In this document: piece by piece, positions 35,375-45,602 of the stretch
Position numbering within the stretch: the first letter of the stretch is position 1
Layout: each line of letters begins with the position of its first letter
Source of the DNA: Gammaproteobacteria bacterium
GTDB lineage: Bacteria; Pseudomonadota; Gammaproteobacteria; Pseudomonadales; Pseudohongiellaceae
DNA length: 64,000 bases
Assembly: GCA_041395725.1 (NCBI GenBank)
Contig: JAWKZW010000001.1
Span: 2,294,001-2,358,000, forward strand
Direction: 5' to 3'
The notes under the pieces: model-generated
Seen by the model: only the letters and a program-made list of their open reading frames with translations
Database searches by the model: none
Told to the model about the DNA's origin: nothing
Translations under genes and position numbers: made by a program

Positions 35375-35820
35375 TGGGAATTACTGACACTTTCAAAATC
35401 ACCGGTACCGCACTGAGTGCGCACAGCATCCACATGGACGTGATTGCCCGGAATATGGCCAGCGCGCAACTGGTCAGTGGCTCAGAGCAAAGCGCTTACC
35501 GTGCCCGTCGCCCCGAATTTGCCGCCCTGTTGAATAACAGTTTCCAGACCCTTGGCGGCGCGGGCCCTCTGACCGGGGGGCGCGAGACGGCCGGTATCAC
35601 AGTAAGGCGGGTTAATGAAAGTTCGACGCCGGTGGAGCGCAAGCATATGCCGGAAAGTCCCCTGGCTGATGAGCAGGGCTATGTCTATCTCTCCAATGTG
35701 AACGTGGTGGAGGAAATGGCTTACATGATGCAGGCCTCGCGGGCCTACCAGTCGAACTTGGAGGTGATGAATACCGCCAAGCAGTTGATGTTGCGGACAT
35801 TAAGCATGGGCAGCAGATAA
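35374..35820 (+). CDS. flgC: Flagellar proximal rod protein FlgC
   Basis: 148 residues. N-terminal rod motif with HMDVIARNMASAQLVSG (a slightly unusual variant of the NIANA-type block), and the characteristic C-terminal VEEMAYMMQASRAYQSNLEVMNTAKQLM helix. Normal length for FlgC. Confidence 0.95.
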   Translation: MGITDTFKITGTALSAHSIHMDVIARNMASAQLVSGSEQSAYRARRPEFAALLNNSFQTLGGAGPLTGGRETAGITVRRVNESSTPVERKHMPESPLADEQGYVYLSNVNVVEEMAYMMQASRAYQSNLEVMNTAKQLMLRTLSMGSR

Positions 35821-35906
35821 TCGCAGCGGAACAGGCAAAGGGTTTCGATAGAGGTCGAATAGAAAGGTCAAGCGTTAAGGTCGAGAGTCAAGGGCAAGGA
35901 TATAGC

Positions 35907-36584
35907 ATGGAAGGTTTGGAACAGGTATTCGGTAGTTCGTACAACCCGGGCTCCAAGCAACTGGATCAACCCAGAAACGAGCTGGGCCAGGAGGATTTCT
36001 TCCGCCTGATGGTGGCGCAACTGAACAATCAGGACCCCACCAAACCTCTGGACAATGCTGAATTTTTGGGACAACTGGCCCAGTTCAGTACAGTTTCCGG
36101 CATTGATGATATGAATGAGTCTTTTGGTGGGCTGGTGAATAATTTCTTTACCTCTCAAGCCATGATGGCGGCGCAGCTGATAGGCCGGGAAGTGCTTACT
36201 GAAGCGGGCCCGATTCTTGATGCTTTCTTCACACCTGGAGAAGAATTGCTGGGAGGCATCATCGCGGAAAATCCAACCGAGGATGCGCGCGTCACCATCT
36301 ATGACGGATCGGGCAACCTGATCAATTCGATAGCGCTGGGAGATATCGAAGCGGGGTCACACCAGTTTGCCTGGAATGGCGCGGTGAAGGGTGGGGGCGA
36401 GGCCGAACTGGGCAAATACCTGATCGTGGCCGAGGGCTGGGTCGATGGCGGGCTTACCAGCCTTGCCATGCAGCAATACAGAGAGGTCACCAGTGTATCG
36501 GTCGATCGGCAGAACACCTCGGTCCTGCTACAGCTGGATAACGGTGAAGACGTGAAATTTTCACAGGTCAATGAATTCAAATAA
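35907..36584 (+). CDS. flgD: Hook cap protein FlgD
   Basis: 225 residues. N-terminal conserved block LGQEDFFRLMVAQLNNQDPTKPLDNAEFLGQLAQFSTVSGI, then the FlgD Ig-like/tudor core (ARVTIYDGSGNLINSI, HQFAWNGAVKGGGEAELGKY). FlgD caps the growing hook and is discarded. No hydrophobic segment. An 86-bp gap from flgC holds nothing recognisable. Confidence 0.94.
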   Translation: MEGLEQVFGSSYNPGSKQLDQPRNELGQEDFFRLMVAQLNNQDPTKPLDNAEFLGQLAQFSTVSGIDDMNESFGGLVNNFFTSQAMMAAQLIGREVLTEAGPILDAFFTPGEELLGGIIAENPTEDARVTIYDGSGNLINSIALGDIEAGSHQFAWNGAVKGGGEAELGKYLIVAEGWVDGGLTSLAMQQYREVTSVSVDRQNTSVLLQLDNGEDVKFSQVNEFK

Positions 36585-36611
36585 TCAGATTCACACTAGA
36601 AGGAGAAAAAC

Positions 36612-37880
36612 ATGTCATTCGATACAGCAATCTCGGGTATCAAGGCAGCCTCAACAAACCTTGGCATCATTGGCAACAATATCGCCAATGCCGGCACCAC
36701 CGGATTCAAGTATTCCCGTGGCGAGTTTGCTGACTTGTTTGCCACCAGCAAGCTGGGTACCGCCAGCAACGCGATCGGTAAAGGCGTGCAGGTTAAGTCG
36801 GTCAACCAGTCCTTTACTCAGGGCAATATAACTTTCACTGACAACGTGCTGGACATGGCGGTCAGCGGTACCGGTTTTTTTGTGCTCAACGACGGCGGCT
36901 CGCAGGTATACAGCCGCGCCGGTAACTTCCAGGTGGATAGAGAGGGATATGTCGGTAATTCCAGCGGGCACCGACTGATGGTGTTCAATACCAATACGGC
37001 GGGAGATACGTCAGGGGGGATAGGCGAGCTGCGGATCGATACTTCCCAGATTCAGCCCAATGCCACCAGCGATGTAGAGTTCACCGCTAATCTCGATTCG
37101 CGGGAAGTGCCGCCCACCATTGCATGGCCGGCAACGGGATTTGACGCCTTTGCGTTGCCGCCCACAGCGCCTGATGCGGATATGTTCAATGCTTCAACCG
37201 CAGCCACTATCTATGACAGTCTGGGTAATCCGCACACGCTCAGCTTGTATTTTTCCAGAACCGCCACCGGCAACGAGTGGAACATCCATACTCTGATCGA
37301 CGGGGTGTCTCAGAGCGGTCCGGATACTTTGCAGTTTACTGACATGGGTATTATCGATTCAGCAAGCCTGCCGTTTGAACTCAACATAACCGGGTGGACG
37401 CCGCTGGACAGCACGGGCGCTGCCAACGGTGCTGCAGCGCAGGACTTCATCGTTGATTTGTCGAACCTCACCCAGTACGGCGATTTCTTCAGCGTTTCAG
37501 ATATCCAGCAGGATGGGTTCGCAACAGGTCAGCTTTCGGGGGTTGAGGTAGGCGATACAGGCATAGTGTTTGCAAGATTTACCAATGGCCAGTCGCGAGC
37601 GCTCGGCCAGGTTGCACTGGCTGACTTTTCCAATTCGTCTGGTCTGCAGCCATTGGGCAATAGTGTCTGGGCAGAGACATTCGCATCGGGGCAGCCGGTT
37701 CTCGGCGCCCCTGGAGCCGGTGGGTTGGGTCTGGTGCAATCCGGTGCGCTGGAGGAATCCAATGTTGAAATCACACAGGAGTTGGTAAACATGATCATAG
37801 CGCAGCGAAACTTTCAGGCTAACGCGAAGGTCATCCAGACGCAGGACGCGGTGAATCAGACGGTAATCAACCTGCGCTAG
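36612..37880 (+). CDS. flgE: Flagellar hook protein FlgE
   Basis: 422 residues. N-terminal FDTAISGIKAASTNLGIIGNNIANAGTTGFK and C-terminal LEESNVEITQELVNMIIAQRNFQANAKVIQT are the paired coiled-coil ends of axial proteins; the middle holds hook domains D1/D2. A GAAGGAG Shine-Dalgarno lies just upstream. Length is typical for polar gammaproteobacterial FlgE. Confidence 0.95.
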   Translation: MSFDTAISGIKAASTNLGIIGNNIANAGTTGFKYSRGEFADLFATSKLGTASNAIGKGVQVKSVNQSFTQGNITFTDNVLDMAVSGTGFFVLNDGGSQVYSRAGNFQVDREGYVGNSSGHRLMVFNTNTAGDTSGGIGELRIDTSQIQPNATSDVEFTANLDSREVPPTIAWPATGFDAFALPPTAPDADMFNASTAATIYDSLGNPHTLSLYFSRTATGNEWNIHTLIDGVSQSGPDTLQFTDMGIIDSASLPFELNITGWTPLDSTGAANGAAAQDFIVDLSNLTQYGDFFSVSDIQQDGFATGQLSGVEVGDTGIVFARFTNGQSRALGQVALADFSNSSGLQPLGNSVWAETFASGQPVLGAPGAGGLGLVQSGALEESNVEITQELVNMIIAQRNFQANAKVIQTQDAVNQTVINLR

Positions 37881-37914
37881 GTCTAATCCAAACCGCCTTT
37901 TTGAGGAGTAGAGA

Positions 37915-38625
37915 GTGAGCCAAGTCTACGTAACGGCCATGGAGAACGCCAGACAGATCATGCTGGCCCAGGCGGTCAACGCCAATAACCTGGCCAATGC
38001 CAGTACTGACGGGTTTCGTGCCGAGCTCTCCTATCTGATGGACACCGATCAGGGTCGGCTGGCTTTCAGCTCACCCGATCTTTCAGGCGGTTACGTCAGG
38101 TCCACCGGTAGAAATCTCGATGTTGCAGTCAAGGGTGACGGCTGGATCGCAGTGCAGGGGCTCGATGGGCAGGAAGCGTATTCGCGGCGGGGAGACCTGC
38201 AGATCGACCCCTTCGGTCAGCTCACCGATGGCGCCGGTCATCCCATTCTGGGGAACAACGGCCCGATTGCCCTGCCACCCTACGCGAATGTGGAGATCGC
38301 CACAGACGGTACCCTGTCAATCCAGCCGCTTGGTCAGCCGGCCAACACGCTGGCGATAGTCGACCGCATCAAACTGGTCGAGTTGGCCCCCGAGCAGGTG
38401 GTACGTGGCGATGACGGTCTGATGCGTGCAGCCGATGGTGCGGCCGCCCCCGCCAGCGCCTCGGCCCAGCTCATTGCCGGGAGCCTGGAAGGCAGCAACG
38501 TCAATGCCGTGGAAGAAATGGTCAAGATGATTGATCTGGCCCGGCGTTTTGAGGCGCAGATACAGCTGATGCGCTCCGAGGACGAAAACAACGCGTCTCT
38601 CGCGGAACTGATGAATTTCAGTTGA
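37915..38625 (+). CDS. flgF: Flagellar proximal rod protein FlgF
   Basis: 236 residues starting at GTG 37915, supported by TTGAGGAG 7 bp upstream. [20 protein letters not shown] at the start and SLEGSNVNAVEEMVKMIDLARRFEAQIQLM at the end identify FlgF. It differs from FlgG by its shorter and less regular middle. Confidence 0.94.
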   Translation: MSQVYVTAMENARQIMLAQAVNANNLANASTDGFRAELSYLMDTDQGRLAFSSPDLSGGYVRSTGRNLDVAVKGDGWIAVQGLDGQEAYSRRGDLQIDPFGQLTDGAGHPILGNNGPIALPPYANVEIATDGTLSIQPLGQPANTLAIVDRIKLVELAPEQVVRGDDGLMRAADGAAAPASASAQLIAGSLEGSNVNAVEEMVKMIDLARRFEAQIQLMRSEDENNASLAELMNFS

Positions 38626-38703
38626 TGGTTGAAGTTTGATAATTGATCCGCTGGTGTTCGGCAATGCTGACGGGTAGCAAATCGAAATTTTCAGGAGACA
38701 GTA

Positions 38704-39489
38704 ATGACCCAGGCTTTATGGATAGCCAAGACAGGTCTTGATGCTCAGCAGACAAAAATGTCAGTTATTTCCAATAACCTGGCCAATGCCAGTACGGCGG
38801 GATTCAAGCGCAGTCGGGCGGTATTTGAGGATCTGCTGTACCAGAATCAGCGTCAGCCCGGCGCCCAGTCGTCCCAGGACACCACTTACGCCACCGGCCT
38901 TATGCTGGGCACCGGCGTACGCATCATGGCGACGGAAAAGATTTTTTCCCAGGGTGCCGCGTCGCAAACCCAGAATCCGCTGGATGTATCAATCGAAGGC
39001 AAGGGATTTCTGCAGGTGCTGATGCCCGACGGCAGCCTCGCCTACAGTCGCTCAGGGTCCATGCAGGTTGATGCCCAGGGGCAGCTGGTGACGCCAAATG
39101 GCTATCCAATTCAGCCCGCCATCAATATCCCTATTGATGCGCAATCGGTAACTATTGGAACGGATGGTACTGTGACAGTCAGCCTGCCGGGAACCGCTGC
39201 CGTCACCCAGGTGGGGACCATTCAGCTGGCCGATTTCATTAACCCTGCCGGCCTGCAGGCGACAGGAGGCAACTTGTTCGTGGAGTCGACATCCAGCGGG
39301 GCACCGCAGGTCGGCGTCCCGGGTCTGAACGGGCTGGGACTCCTCAGGCAGGGTTATATCGAAGGTTCCAATGTCAACGTGGTGGAAGAGCTGGTCAGTA
39401 TGATCGAAACCCAGCGGGCCTATGAAATGAACAGCAGAGCGGTCTCCACGGCCGATCAGATGCTGCAATTCGTCACCAATAACCTGTAG
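38704..39489 (+). CDS. flgG: Flagellar distal rod protein FlgG
   Basis: 261 residues, standard length. Begins [31 protein letters not shown] and ends with [33 protein letters not shown]. Forms most of the distal rod. The 78-bp gap after flgF holds no promoter that could be identified. Confidence 0.96.
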   Translation: MTQALWIAKTGLDAQQTKMSVISNNLANASTAGFKRSRAVFEDLLYQNQRQPGAQSSQDTTYATGLMLGTGVRIMATEKIFSQGAASQTQNPLDVSIEGKGFLQVLMPDGSLAYSRSGSMQVDAQGQLVTPNGYPIQPAINIPIDAQSVTIGTDGTVTVSLPGTAAVTQVGTIQLADFINPAGLQATGGNLFVESTSSGAPQVGVPGLNGLGLLRQGYIEGSNVNVVEELVSMIETQRAYEMNSRAVSTADQMLQFVTNNL

Positions 39490-39499
39490 AGGCTGAGTC

Positions 39500-40177
39500 A
39501 TGATCGGTTCTGAATTCGTCAATTTCAGGTTGCTGTCGCTCACTGTTCTGTTTGTTCTGGCGGCCTGCAGCAGTGCGCCGGAGGAGGGCATGGAAGAATA
39601 TGTCCCAAGCTACGAGCGCTTGCGGGCCGCGGCCCCGAAAAGTGGCAATGGCGCCATTTACAGCCCTGGCCTGGAGCTGGCGCTGTATGAAGACGCCAAA
39701 GCGCGACGGGTTGGTGACATCCTGACGGTTCTGCTGGTGGAAGAGACCTCAGGCCAGAACTCCATGGACAACAGCATCAATTCCTCCACTGAACTGAACC
39801 TGGATACGCCTGTTTTCGGCGGGCAGAGCGAGCCCGATTTCAACTACCAGGTTGGCGGTGGCAGCACTTTCGAAGGCCAGAGTGGCAGCAGCCAGAGCAA
39901 CAGGCTTAACGGCAGTATCGCTGTCACGGTGCACCAGGTTTTACCTAATGGCAATCTGGTAGTAGAGGGCGAGAAGTGGATTCGAATCAATCAGGCTAAT
40001 GAATACGTCAAGCTGGAGGGTGTTGTAAGGCCCATCGACATTGGTTCTTTCAATACCCTCTACTCGACCCAGGTAGCAGATGCCAGAATTACCTACGCAG
40101 GCAAGGGTACCAACAGTCAAAGTAACTCCCCTGGCTGGGTGGCAAGAATTCTGTTCAGTCCTTTGTGGCCATTCTAG
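39500..40177 (+). CDS. flgH: Flagellar L-ring lipoprotein FlgH
   Basis: 225 residues. Lipoprotein signal with lipobox LAAC, Cys23. The mature part shows the family motifs ARRVGDILTVLLVEETSGQNS, LPNGNLVVEGEKWIRINQ and VVRPIDIGSFNTLYSTQVADARI. It forms the outer-membrane bushing of the rod, implying a Gram-negative envelope. Confidence 0.95.
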   Translation: MIGSEFVNFRLLSLTVLFVLAACSSAPEEGMEEYVPSYERLRAAAPKSGNGAIYSPGLELALYEDAKARRVGDILTVLLVEETSGQNSMDNSINSSTELNLDTPVFGGQSEPDFNYQVGGGSTFEGQSGSSQSNRLNGSIAVTVHQVLPNGNLVVEGEKWIRINQANEYVKLEGVVRPIDIGSFNTLYSTQVADARITYAGKGTNSQSNSPGWVARILFSPLWPF

Positions 40178-40210
40178 TACATTCGTTCTGGTAATAAGGA
40201 AATGCAGGCA

Positions 40211-41350
40211 ATGAGAATTTCTTCAGTTCAGATGAGGGCAGGGAAAGGTTTATCCTTTCGGGCAGTGCTGTGGTGCTGCGCGCTTACACTTTCCACCAGC
40301 GTGTACGGGGAGAGGATCAAGGATCTGGCCGGCATAGAAGGGGTCAGGACCAACCAGCTGGTGGGCTACGGCCTGGTGGTTGGTCTGCCCGGCACCGGAG
40401 ACCAGACCAGTCAGACCCAGTTTACCGTGCAGAGTCTGCGTACCAGTCTTGCGCAGCTGGGTGTGCTGATCCCGGAAAATATCAATCCGCAGCTCACTAA
40501 TGTGGCGGCGGTGCTGGTCCATGCGGAGCTGCCTCCGTTCGCTAAGGCCGGTCAGACCATCGACGTCACCGTATCGTCTGTGGGTAATGCCAACAGTCTG
40601 CGGGGCGGGTCTTTGCTGTTGACACCCCTGAAAGGCGCCGACGGCCAGGTGTACGCGCTGGCCCAGGGCAATATGGTGGTCGGGGGCTTCGGTGCAGAGG
40701 GTGCTGATGGCTCCTCGGTTACGGTTAATATCCCCAGCAGCGGCAGGATACCTAACGGTGCCACCGTGGAGCGTGAAGTGGCCAACCCGTTTGCCAGTGA
40801 GCCCAGAATTACTCTGAATCTGCACCAGCCGGATTTCACTACGGCAATGAATCTTTCCCAGGCGATCAATGGATTCTTCGGTCCGGATACGGCATTTGCC
40901 CTGGATGGTTCCTCGGTCAGCGTCAGGGGGCCGCTGGATGTTAACCAGAAGGTGGCCTTTATCTCGGCGTTGGAAAATCTCGAAGTTGAGAGTGGATCGG
41001 CTGCTGCCAAGGTGATTATTAATTCAAGAACCGGAACCGTGGTTATCGGTGCCGAGGTCAAGGTAACCGAAGCCGCCGTGGCCCATGGCAGTCTGACGGT
41101 CACCATCGATCAGGACCTGTTTGTCAGTCAACCGGCGCCATTCAGTGAGGGCGATACGGTCGTTGTGCCTGACTCGACTATCTACGTGGAAGAGGAAGAA
41201 AACCGTATGTTCCTGTTCGAGCCAGGTGTCTCTCTGGACGACCTGGTCCGGGCGGTAAATCAGGTGGGTGCCTCGCCCAGCGACCTGGTGGCAATACTGG
41301 AAGCCTTGCAGCAGGTGGGCGCCCTGCGGGCAAAGCTGATAGTTATTTAG
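40211..41350 (+). CDS. flgI: Flagellar P-ring protein FlgI
   Basis: 379 residues from ATG 40211; another ATG lies at 40202, but TAAGGAA sits directly on it and spaces better to 40211. Signal peptide ([17 protein letters not shown]) then the FlgI core: [55 protein letters not shown] and a C-terminal [25 protein letters not shown]. Forms the periplasmic bushing with FlgA help. Confidence 0.95.
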   Translation: MRISSVQMRAGKGLSFRAVLWCCALTLSTSVYGERIKDLAGIEGVRTNQLVGYGLVVGLPGTGDQTSQTQFTVQSLRTSLAQLGVLIPENINPQLTNVAAVLVHAELPPFAKAGQTIDVTVSSVGNANSLRGGSLLLTPLKGADGQVYALAQGNMVVGGFGAEGADGSSVTVNIPSSGRIPNGATVEREVANPFASEPRITLNLHQPDFTTAMNLSQAINGFFGPDTAFALDGSSVSVRGPLDVNQKVAFISALENLEVESGSAAAKVIINSRTGTVVIGAEVKVTEAAVAHGSLTVTIDQDLFVSQPAPFSEGDTVVVPDSTIYVEEEENRMFLFEPGVSLDDLVRAVNQVGASPSDLVAILEALQQVGALRAKLIVI

Positions 41351-41361
41351 GGAACCTCTGA
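41350..41361 (+). repeat. Solitary CCTCTGATTA-family end after flgI
   Basis: GGGAACCTCTGAT starts at the flgI stop codon and is followed by an AGAGG inverted match 7 bp later. It resembles the left terminus of the 33561 element, cut short. Confidence 0.45.
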
Positions 41362-41417
41362 TCCTGTAGAGGTTAAGGAAATTTTAGAATCGACCGTAAA
41401 TAGTCGGGGAACACAGC

Positions 41418-41765
41418 ATGGCAACGGCAGACATATATACGGATTTTTCCGGGCTGGCAAGCCTCAAGACACAGGCCCGGTTCGAGCCGACTGGGGCGGT
41501 CAAAGAGGTCGCCCAGCAGTTCGAGTCATTGTTCGTCGGCATGATGATGAAAGCCATGCGGGACGCCGTCCCCAAGGATGGACTGTTTGGCAGTAGCCAG
41601 CTGGACAGCTATCAGGACATGTTTGACAAGCAATTGGCGGTGGATCTGTCCCGGCAGGGCGGAATCGGGCTGGCAGCGTTAATAGAGCAGCAGATCGCTA
41701 CCGGTGCCACATTTGCGGCTCCGGACGGCCAGAACCTGGTGTCGGCTGTTGAGGTTGGGCTGTAA
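41418..41765 (+). CDS. flgJ: Rod-cap protein FlgJ, rod-binding domain only
   Basis: 115 residues. Contains the FlgJ N-terminal domain (VAQQFESLFVGMMMKAMRDAVPKDGLFGSSQLDSYQDMFDKQLA, cut here to its essence) but lacks the C-terminal peptidoglycan hydrolase domain present in the ~300-residue FlgJ of enterics and pseudomonads. The next gene, flgK, starts 128 bp later and the gap holds no hydrolase fragment. The muramidase must be encoded elsewhere or be a separate lytic transglycosylase. Confidence 0.9.
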   Translation: MATADIYTDFSGLASLKTQARFEPTGAVKEVAQQFESLFVGMMMKAMRDAVPKDGLFGSSQLDSYQDMFDKQLAVDLSRQGGIGLAALIEQQIATGATFAAPDGQNLVSAVEVGL

Positions 41766-41893
41766 CCGTCTGGGGTAATAAACTTCGAGCTAAGAAGAAC
41801 TTGAGTCAGTAACCGTTTGAGTCACTGACGTTACGGGTTGATCAGGCAGCCTGTGCAAATTCCTTTGCAAACTGAAGAGCAACGGTAGTTACC

Positions 41894-43828
41894 ATGGTAG
41901 ATGTGCTGAAAATGGGTGCCAACTCGCTGATCAATATTCAGCGGGCCATTGCCACGACTGGCAACAATATCGCCAACGTCAATACCGAGGGCTACAGTAA
42001 GCAGACAGTCCATTTCGGTACGACGCCCGCCCAGGATCTGGGCTTTGGGTTTGTCGGCACCGGGTCGGAAATAACAAGTATTGAAAGATCGTTTAACGAT
42101 TTTCTTTCTTCCCAGGTGCAGGACTTTGCATCCAGTACCAGCCGTTACCAGGCTTTCGTGGACTACAGCTCCAGACTGGACAACCTGCTGGCCAACTCCG
42201 AAACCAGCCTCAACTCCTCCATGCAGCGCTTTTTCGGTGCCTTTGCTGACGTTGCCGCCAACCCGTCGGTGCTTCCTGAACGTCAGGCATTACTTGGGGA
42301 GGCCGGTAACCTGGCCGATCGGATCAACGGTTTCTACAACTCGCTGCAGGATCTTAACGACGAGGTAAACAGCGAGCTGCGGATTACCGCAAAGGACATT
42401 AACAGCATTGCTGACAGTATCAGTGCCCTGAATGCACAGATTGTCAGAGCCTCGGCTTCGAGAACTGGTGCCACACCGAACGACCTGCTGGATCAGCGGG
42501 ATCTCCTGGTTAAGGAGTTATCTCAGTACATCGAAGTGTCCACTGTCCAGCAGGGCAACGGCTCGCTGAATATTTTCATCGGCAAAGGGCAGTCGCTGGT
42601 GGTGGGCGAAGTGGCGACCCATTTGACTCTGGAGCCGAACAGTCTCGACGCCAGGCTCCTCGAGGTGGGCGTGGAGGGGCTGTCGGTGGGCAGCAGCTCG
42701 GCGCGCTTCATCACCGGAGGCAAGCTGCAGGGCCTGCTGGATTTTCGTAACCGCGTGCTACTACCCGCCGAGTCCCAGTTGGGTCTGGTGGCGCTGGGCT
42801 TGAGCGAGGCTGTCAATGGGCAGCATCGTGCCGGTATGGATCTCAATGGGGATCTGGGTACGGACCTTTTCAGCCCGACCGTGGTTGCTGTTGCCGAGGG
42901 CGAGTTCAACACCGGTACCGCCACGCCAGTTGTCTCACTCACTGATGTCACGGAAGTCAGGCCCAGCGATTACGAGCTGAGCTATGATGGCAGTGCCTGG
43001 TACCTGACTCGTCTAACCGACAATACCTCGGTATCCGGGGCGGGCCCGCTGCTGTTGGATGGCATATCCGTTGACGTGAGTGGTGGAGCGCCTGCTGCCG
43101 GTGACAGCTTTGTGTTCAACCCGGCCCGGTCAGCCGCCTCCAGTTTTAACCTGGGACTTTCTGATCCACGCCGGATCGCGGCAGCCGCACCTGTCGGGGT
43201 GATCAATACCAACAGCAATGCCGGGTCCGGACAGGTCAGCAGCGTGGTAGTCGACACGGCGATTCCATCCGGGCTGCCGCTGCCTTCGGCGGTTACTCTC
43301 ACTTTTGATCCGGATGCATTGGGGCCCGGAGTCCCGGGTTTTACCGTTAGCGGCGGGCCCGGAGGTATTTCCCCCCTGGGCTACGATCCGTCGACGGAGT
43401 CAGCGGGCAAGACTCTGGCGCTCGGAACAACAGGCATCGATTTTACTGTTGGCGGAGTACCCCAGGCCGGTGACACCTTTGTGATCAGCAACAATAGCGG
43501 CGCCACCGGTGACAATCGCAATGCGCTGCTGATCGGCGACCTGCAGACCCAGCCGCTACTGAATGGCAAGTCGGAAACTTTTCAGGAACTGTATGGCTCA
43601 ATGGTCGCCCAGGTAGGAGTGTCCACCAACCAGGGTAGCAACAGCCTGAATCTGGAAACATCGCTGCTGGAACAGGCGGAGAGTTACCAGGATAGCGTCA
43701 CCGGGGTGAACCTGGATGAGGAAGCGGCCAATCTGTTGCGCTATCAGCAGGCCTACCAGGCATCGGCGCAGCTGGTCCGAATCTCTGAAGAGATGTTTCA
43801 GACCCTGATTAATTCCTTTGGACGATAA
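41894..43828 (+). CDS. flgK: Hook-filament junction protein FlgK
   Basis: 644 residues. N-terminal LKMGANSLINIQRAIATTGNNIANVNTEGYSKQTV and C-terminal LDEEAANLLRYQQAYQASAQLVRISEEMFQTLI are the conserved ends; the middle (about 340-560) is a variable surface insertion. First of the two junction proteins. No clear promoter of either class is seen in the 128-bp upstream gap. Confidence 0.95.
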   Translation: MVDVLKMGANSLINIQRAIATTGNNIANVNTEGYSKQTVHFGTTPAQDLGFGFVGTGSEITSIERSFNDFLSSQVQDFASSTSRYQAFVDYSSRLDNLLANSETSLNSSMQRFFGAFADVAANPSVLPERQALLGEAGNLADRINGFYNSLQDLNDEVNSELRITAKDINSIADSISALNAQIVRASASRTGATPNDLLDQRDLLVKELSQYIEVSTVQQGNGSLNIFIGKGQSLVVGEVATHLTLEPNSLDARLLEVGVEGLSVGSSSARFITGGKLQGLLDFRNRVLLPAESQLGLVALGLSEAVNGQHRAGMDLNGDLGTDLFSPTVVAVAEGEFNTGTATPVVSLTDVTEVRPSDYELSYDGSAWYLTRLTDNTSVSGAGPLLLDGISVDVSGGAPAAGDSFVFNPARSAASSFNLGLSDPRRIAAAAPVGVINTNSNAGSGQVSSVVVDTAIPSGLPLPSAVTLTFDPDALGPGVPGFTVSGGPGGISPLGYDPSTESAGKTLALGTTGIDFTVGGVPQAGDTFVISNNSGATGDNRNALLIGDLQTQPLLNGKSETFQELYGSMVAQVGVSTNQGSNSLNLETSLLEQAESYQDSVTGVNLDEEAANLLRYQQAYQASAQLVRISEEMFQTLINSFGR

Positions 43829-43847
43829 GGCTGATTAGCGAAGTATT

Positions 43848-45056
43848 TTGAGTATGCGAATTTCTACTTTACAACTTTATCAGCAGGGTCTGTCAGCCTT
43901 GCAGGATCAGCAGGCCAAGTTGCAGCGCACTGAGTTGCAGCTGGCCAGCGGTCTGCGTTTTAACAAGCCCTCCGAGGATCCTGCCGCAGCGGTCAAGGTG
44001 CTCGACCTCACTGCCCGGATCGACAAGATCGATCAGTATTTCCGCAATAGCACCCTGGCTGAAGCATCACTGGCTTTCGAAGAGAGCGTGATGGGAAATC
44101 TGCAAAACTCACTGCAGCGAGTCAGAGAGCTGGTAATTCAGGGCAACAATGATACCAATTCGGACAGTGATCGAGCCAGCATTGCCCAGGAGCTCTACCA
44201 GCGACTCGACGAATTGGTTGCGCTGGCTAACACGCGGGATGCTCAGGGTGAGTATATTTTTGGGGGTTTCCGGGTGGAGTCGCCGCCGTTTGTCGAAACA
44301 GGTACTGCGGTTCAGTACCAGGGTGACCAGGGGCAGCGGATGCTGCAGGTTGGTGACGGCAAACAGGTTGCCATCCGCGATAGTGGTCAGGAAGTGTTTC
44401 AGAATATCCGTGGCGGCGATGGCGTGATCCAGGTCGAGGCAAGCGCGGCGAATACTGGTACGGCCGTGGTGGGTTCTTTCGGCTTGACGACAAGTTTTAG
44501 CGCCGATGTCTATACGGTTACCTTCAACCAGGCGGTACCCACTGACCCGATAACCTACACTGTCACCGACAGTGCCAGCTCCGTGGTGTCTTCCGGGAAC
44601 TATGAGGCGGGCGCATCCATTGCCTTCGCCGGCGCACAATTCAACGTCACCGGCACGCCTGCTGATGGGGATGAAATTGTCGTCTCACCGGCACAGAAGC
44701 GGGATATTTTCTCTACCGTCAAGGCCCTCGCCGATGCCCTGGCCCGGCCCGCCCCGGACCCGGCCAGCGCTGCGCGGTTTCACAACGCGATGAACAGCGG
44801 ACTGGCCGCTCTCGATCAGGGCATGGAAAAAATGTCTTCGATCAGGGCTGGTATAGGTGCCCGCCTGAATAACCTGGAATCCTTTAACGAGGTGAATGAG
44901 GATTTTAAGCTGCAGTTGCAGACGACCCTTTCCGACACCCAGGATCTTGATTTCGCCGAGGCCATCTCCCGCTTTAATCTGCAGCTTACCTCCCTGCAGG
45001 CTGCCCAGGAAGCCTATATTCGCACTACCGGCCTGACTCTTTTTCAGTATCTTTGA
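43848..45056 (+). CDS. flgL: Hook-filament junction protein FlgL
   Basis: 402 residues. Flagellin-like N-terminus (RTELQLASGLRFNKPSEDPAAAVKVLDL) and C-terminus (NLQLTSLQAAQEAYIRTTGLTLFQYL), with a variable middle. Follows flgK by 19 bp and is surely in the same transcript. Confidence 0.94.
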   Translation: MSMRISTLQLYQQGLSALQDQQAKLQRTELQLASGLRFNKPSEDPAAAVKVLDLTARIDKIDQYFRNSTLAEASLAFEESVMGNLQNSLQRVRELVIQGNNDTNSDSDRASIAQELYQRLDELVALANTRDAQGEYIFGGFRVESPPFVETGTAVQYQGDQGQRMLQVGDGKQVAIRDSGQEVFQNIRGGDGVIQVEASAANTGTAVVGSFGLTTSFSADVYTVTFNQAVPTDPITYTVTDSASSVVSSGNYEAGASIAFAGAQFNVTGTPADGDEIVVSPAQKRDIFSTVKALADALARPAPDPASAARFHNAMNSGLAALDQGMEKMSSIRAGIGARLNNLESFNEVNEDFKLQLQTTLSDTQDLDFAEAISRFNLQLTSLQAAQEAYIRTTGLTLFQYL

Positions 45057-45106
45057 AAAAGAGTCAATAGCTGTTCACCTGATTTTTTTGATTGGTGACT
45101 AAGAAG

Positions 45107-45150
45107 CCTCTGCTTAGTGACCGCAATGTTATGCGGTTATTGATCAGAGG
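45107..45150. repeat. Miniature CCTCTGATTA-type hairpin before fliC
   Basis: CCTCTGCTTAGTGACCGCA, loop ATGTTA, then TGCGGTTATTGATCAGAGG: a nearly complete 44-bp inverted repeat whose ends match the CCTCTGATTA family. It could serve as the flgL terminator. The remainder of the 546-bp flgL-fliC gap is AT-rich leader. Confidence 0.55.
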
Positions 45151-45476
45151 TTATTTGGCTCTGTTATTTCCTTGCTCATTTCCTCGCTCGTTTTCTTTCT
45201 CAGCTCCTTTTTCGGTTCCTTCCCCGACTCACAGTACGCCGTATCTTTGTTCTCGGTAGTTCAATCAGAAACTTTAATAAGAGTTGGTCAAAAACCGTTG
45301 CGCTATGTGATCCCCATCACTTGAGTTCCTGTGAGAGGGCCCGTAACTTCCGCGAAAGCTCTTGGTTTCAAGTGCCGACACTGATTTTTTCCTCCCAAAT
45401 ATTTTCCAAATATTTCTGTGAGTTGGGTGCAAAAGGTGTTGCAGTTAACAAAATGATTGAAACAGGTGATTTTGGG

Positions 45477-45503
45477 TAAAGGAAATTTGTGGGCCTGTCG
45501 TAG
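45477..45503 (+). promoter_or_regulatory. Candidate sigma-28 promoter for fliC
   Basis: TAAAGG at 45477-45482, 13 nt, TGTCGTAG at 45496-45503. The same layout is present before flgM and the EAL-HDOD gene. It lies about 100 bp before the flagellin start codon, giving a normal 5' leader. Confidence 0.65.
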
Positions 45504-45602
45504 AGAGCGTTGTCAGCAGCGATGCTGTGAATAATTAACCCAAAGTAAAGATCTCTGCAGTCTGGTGCGAGTACCACTGAAGGGACAGAAAAGGAAATTA
45601 AA

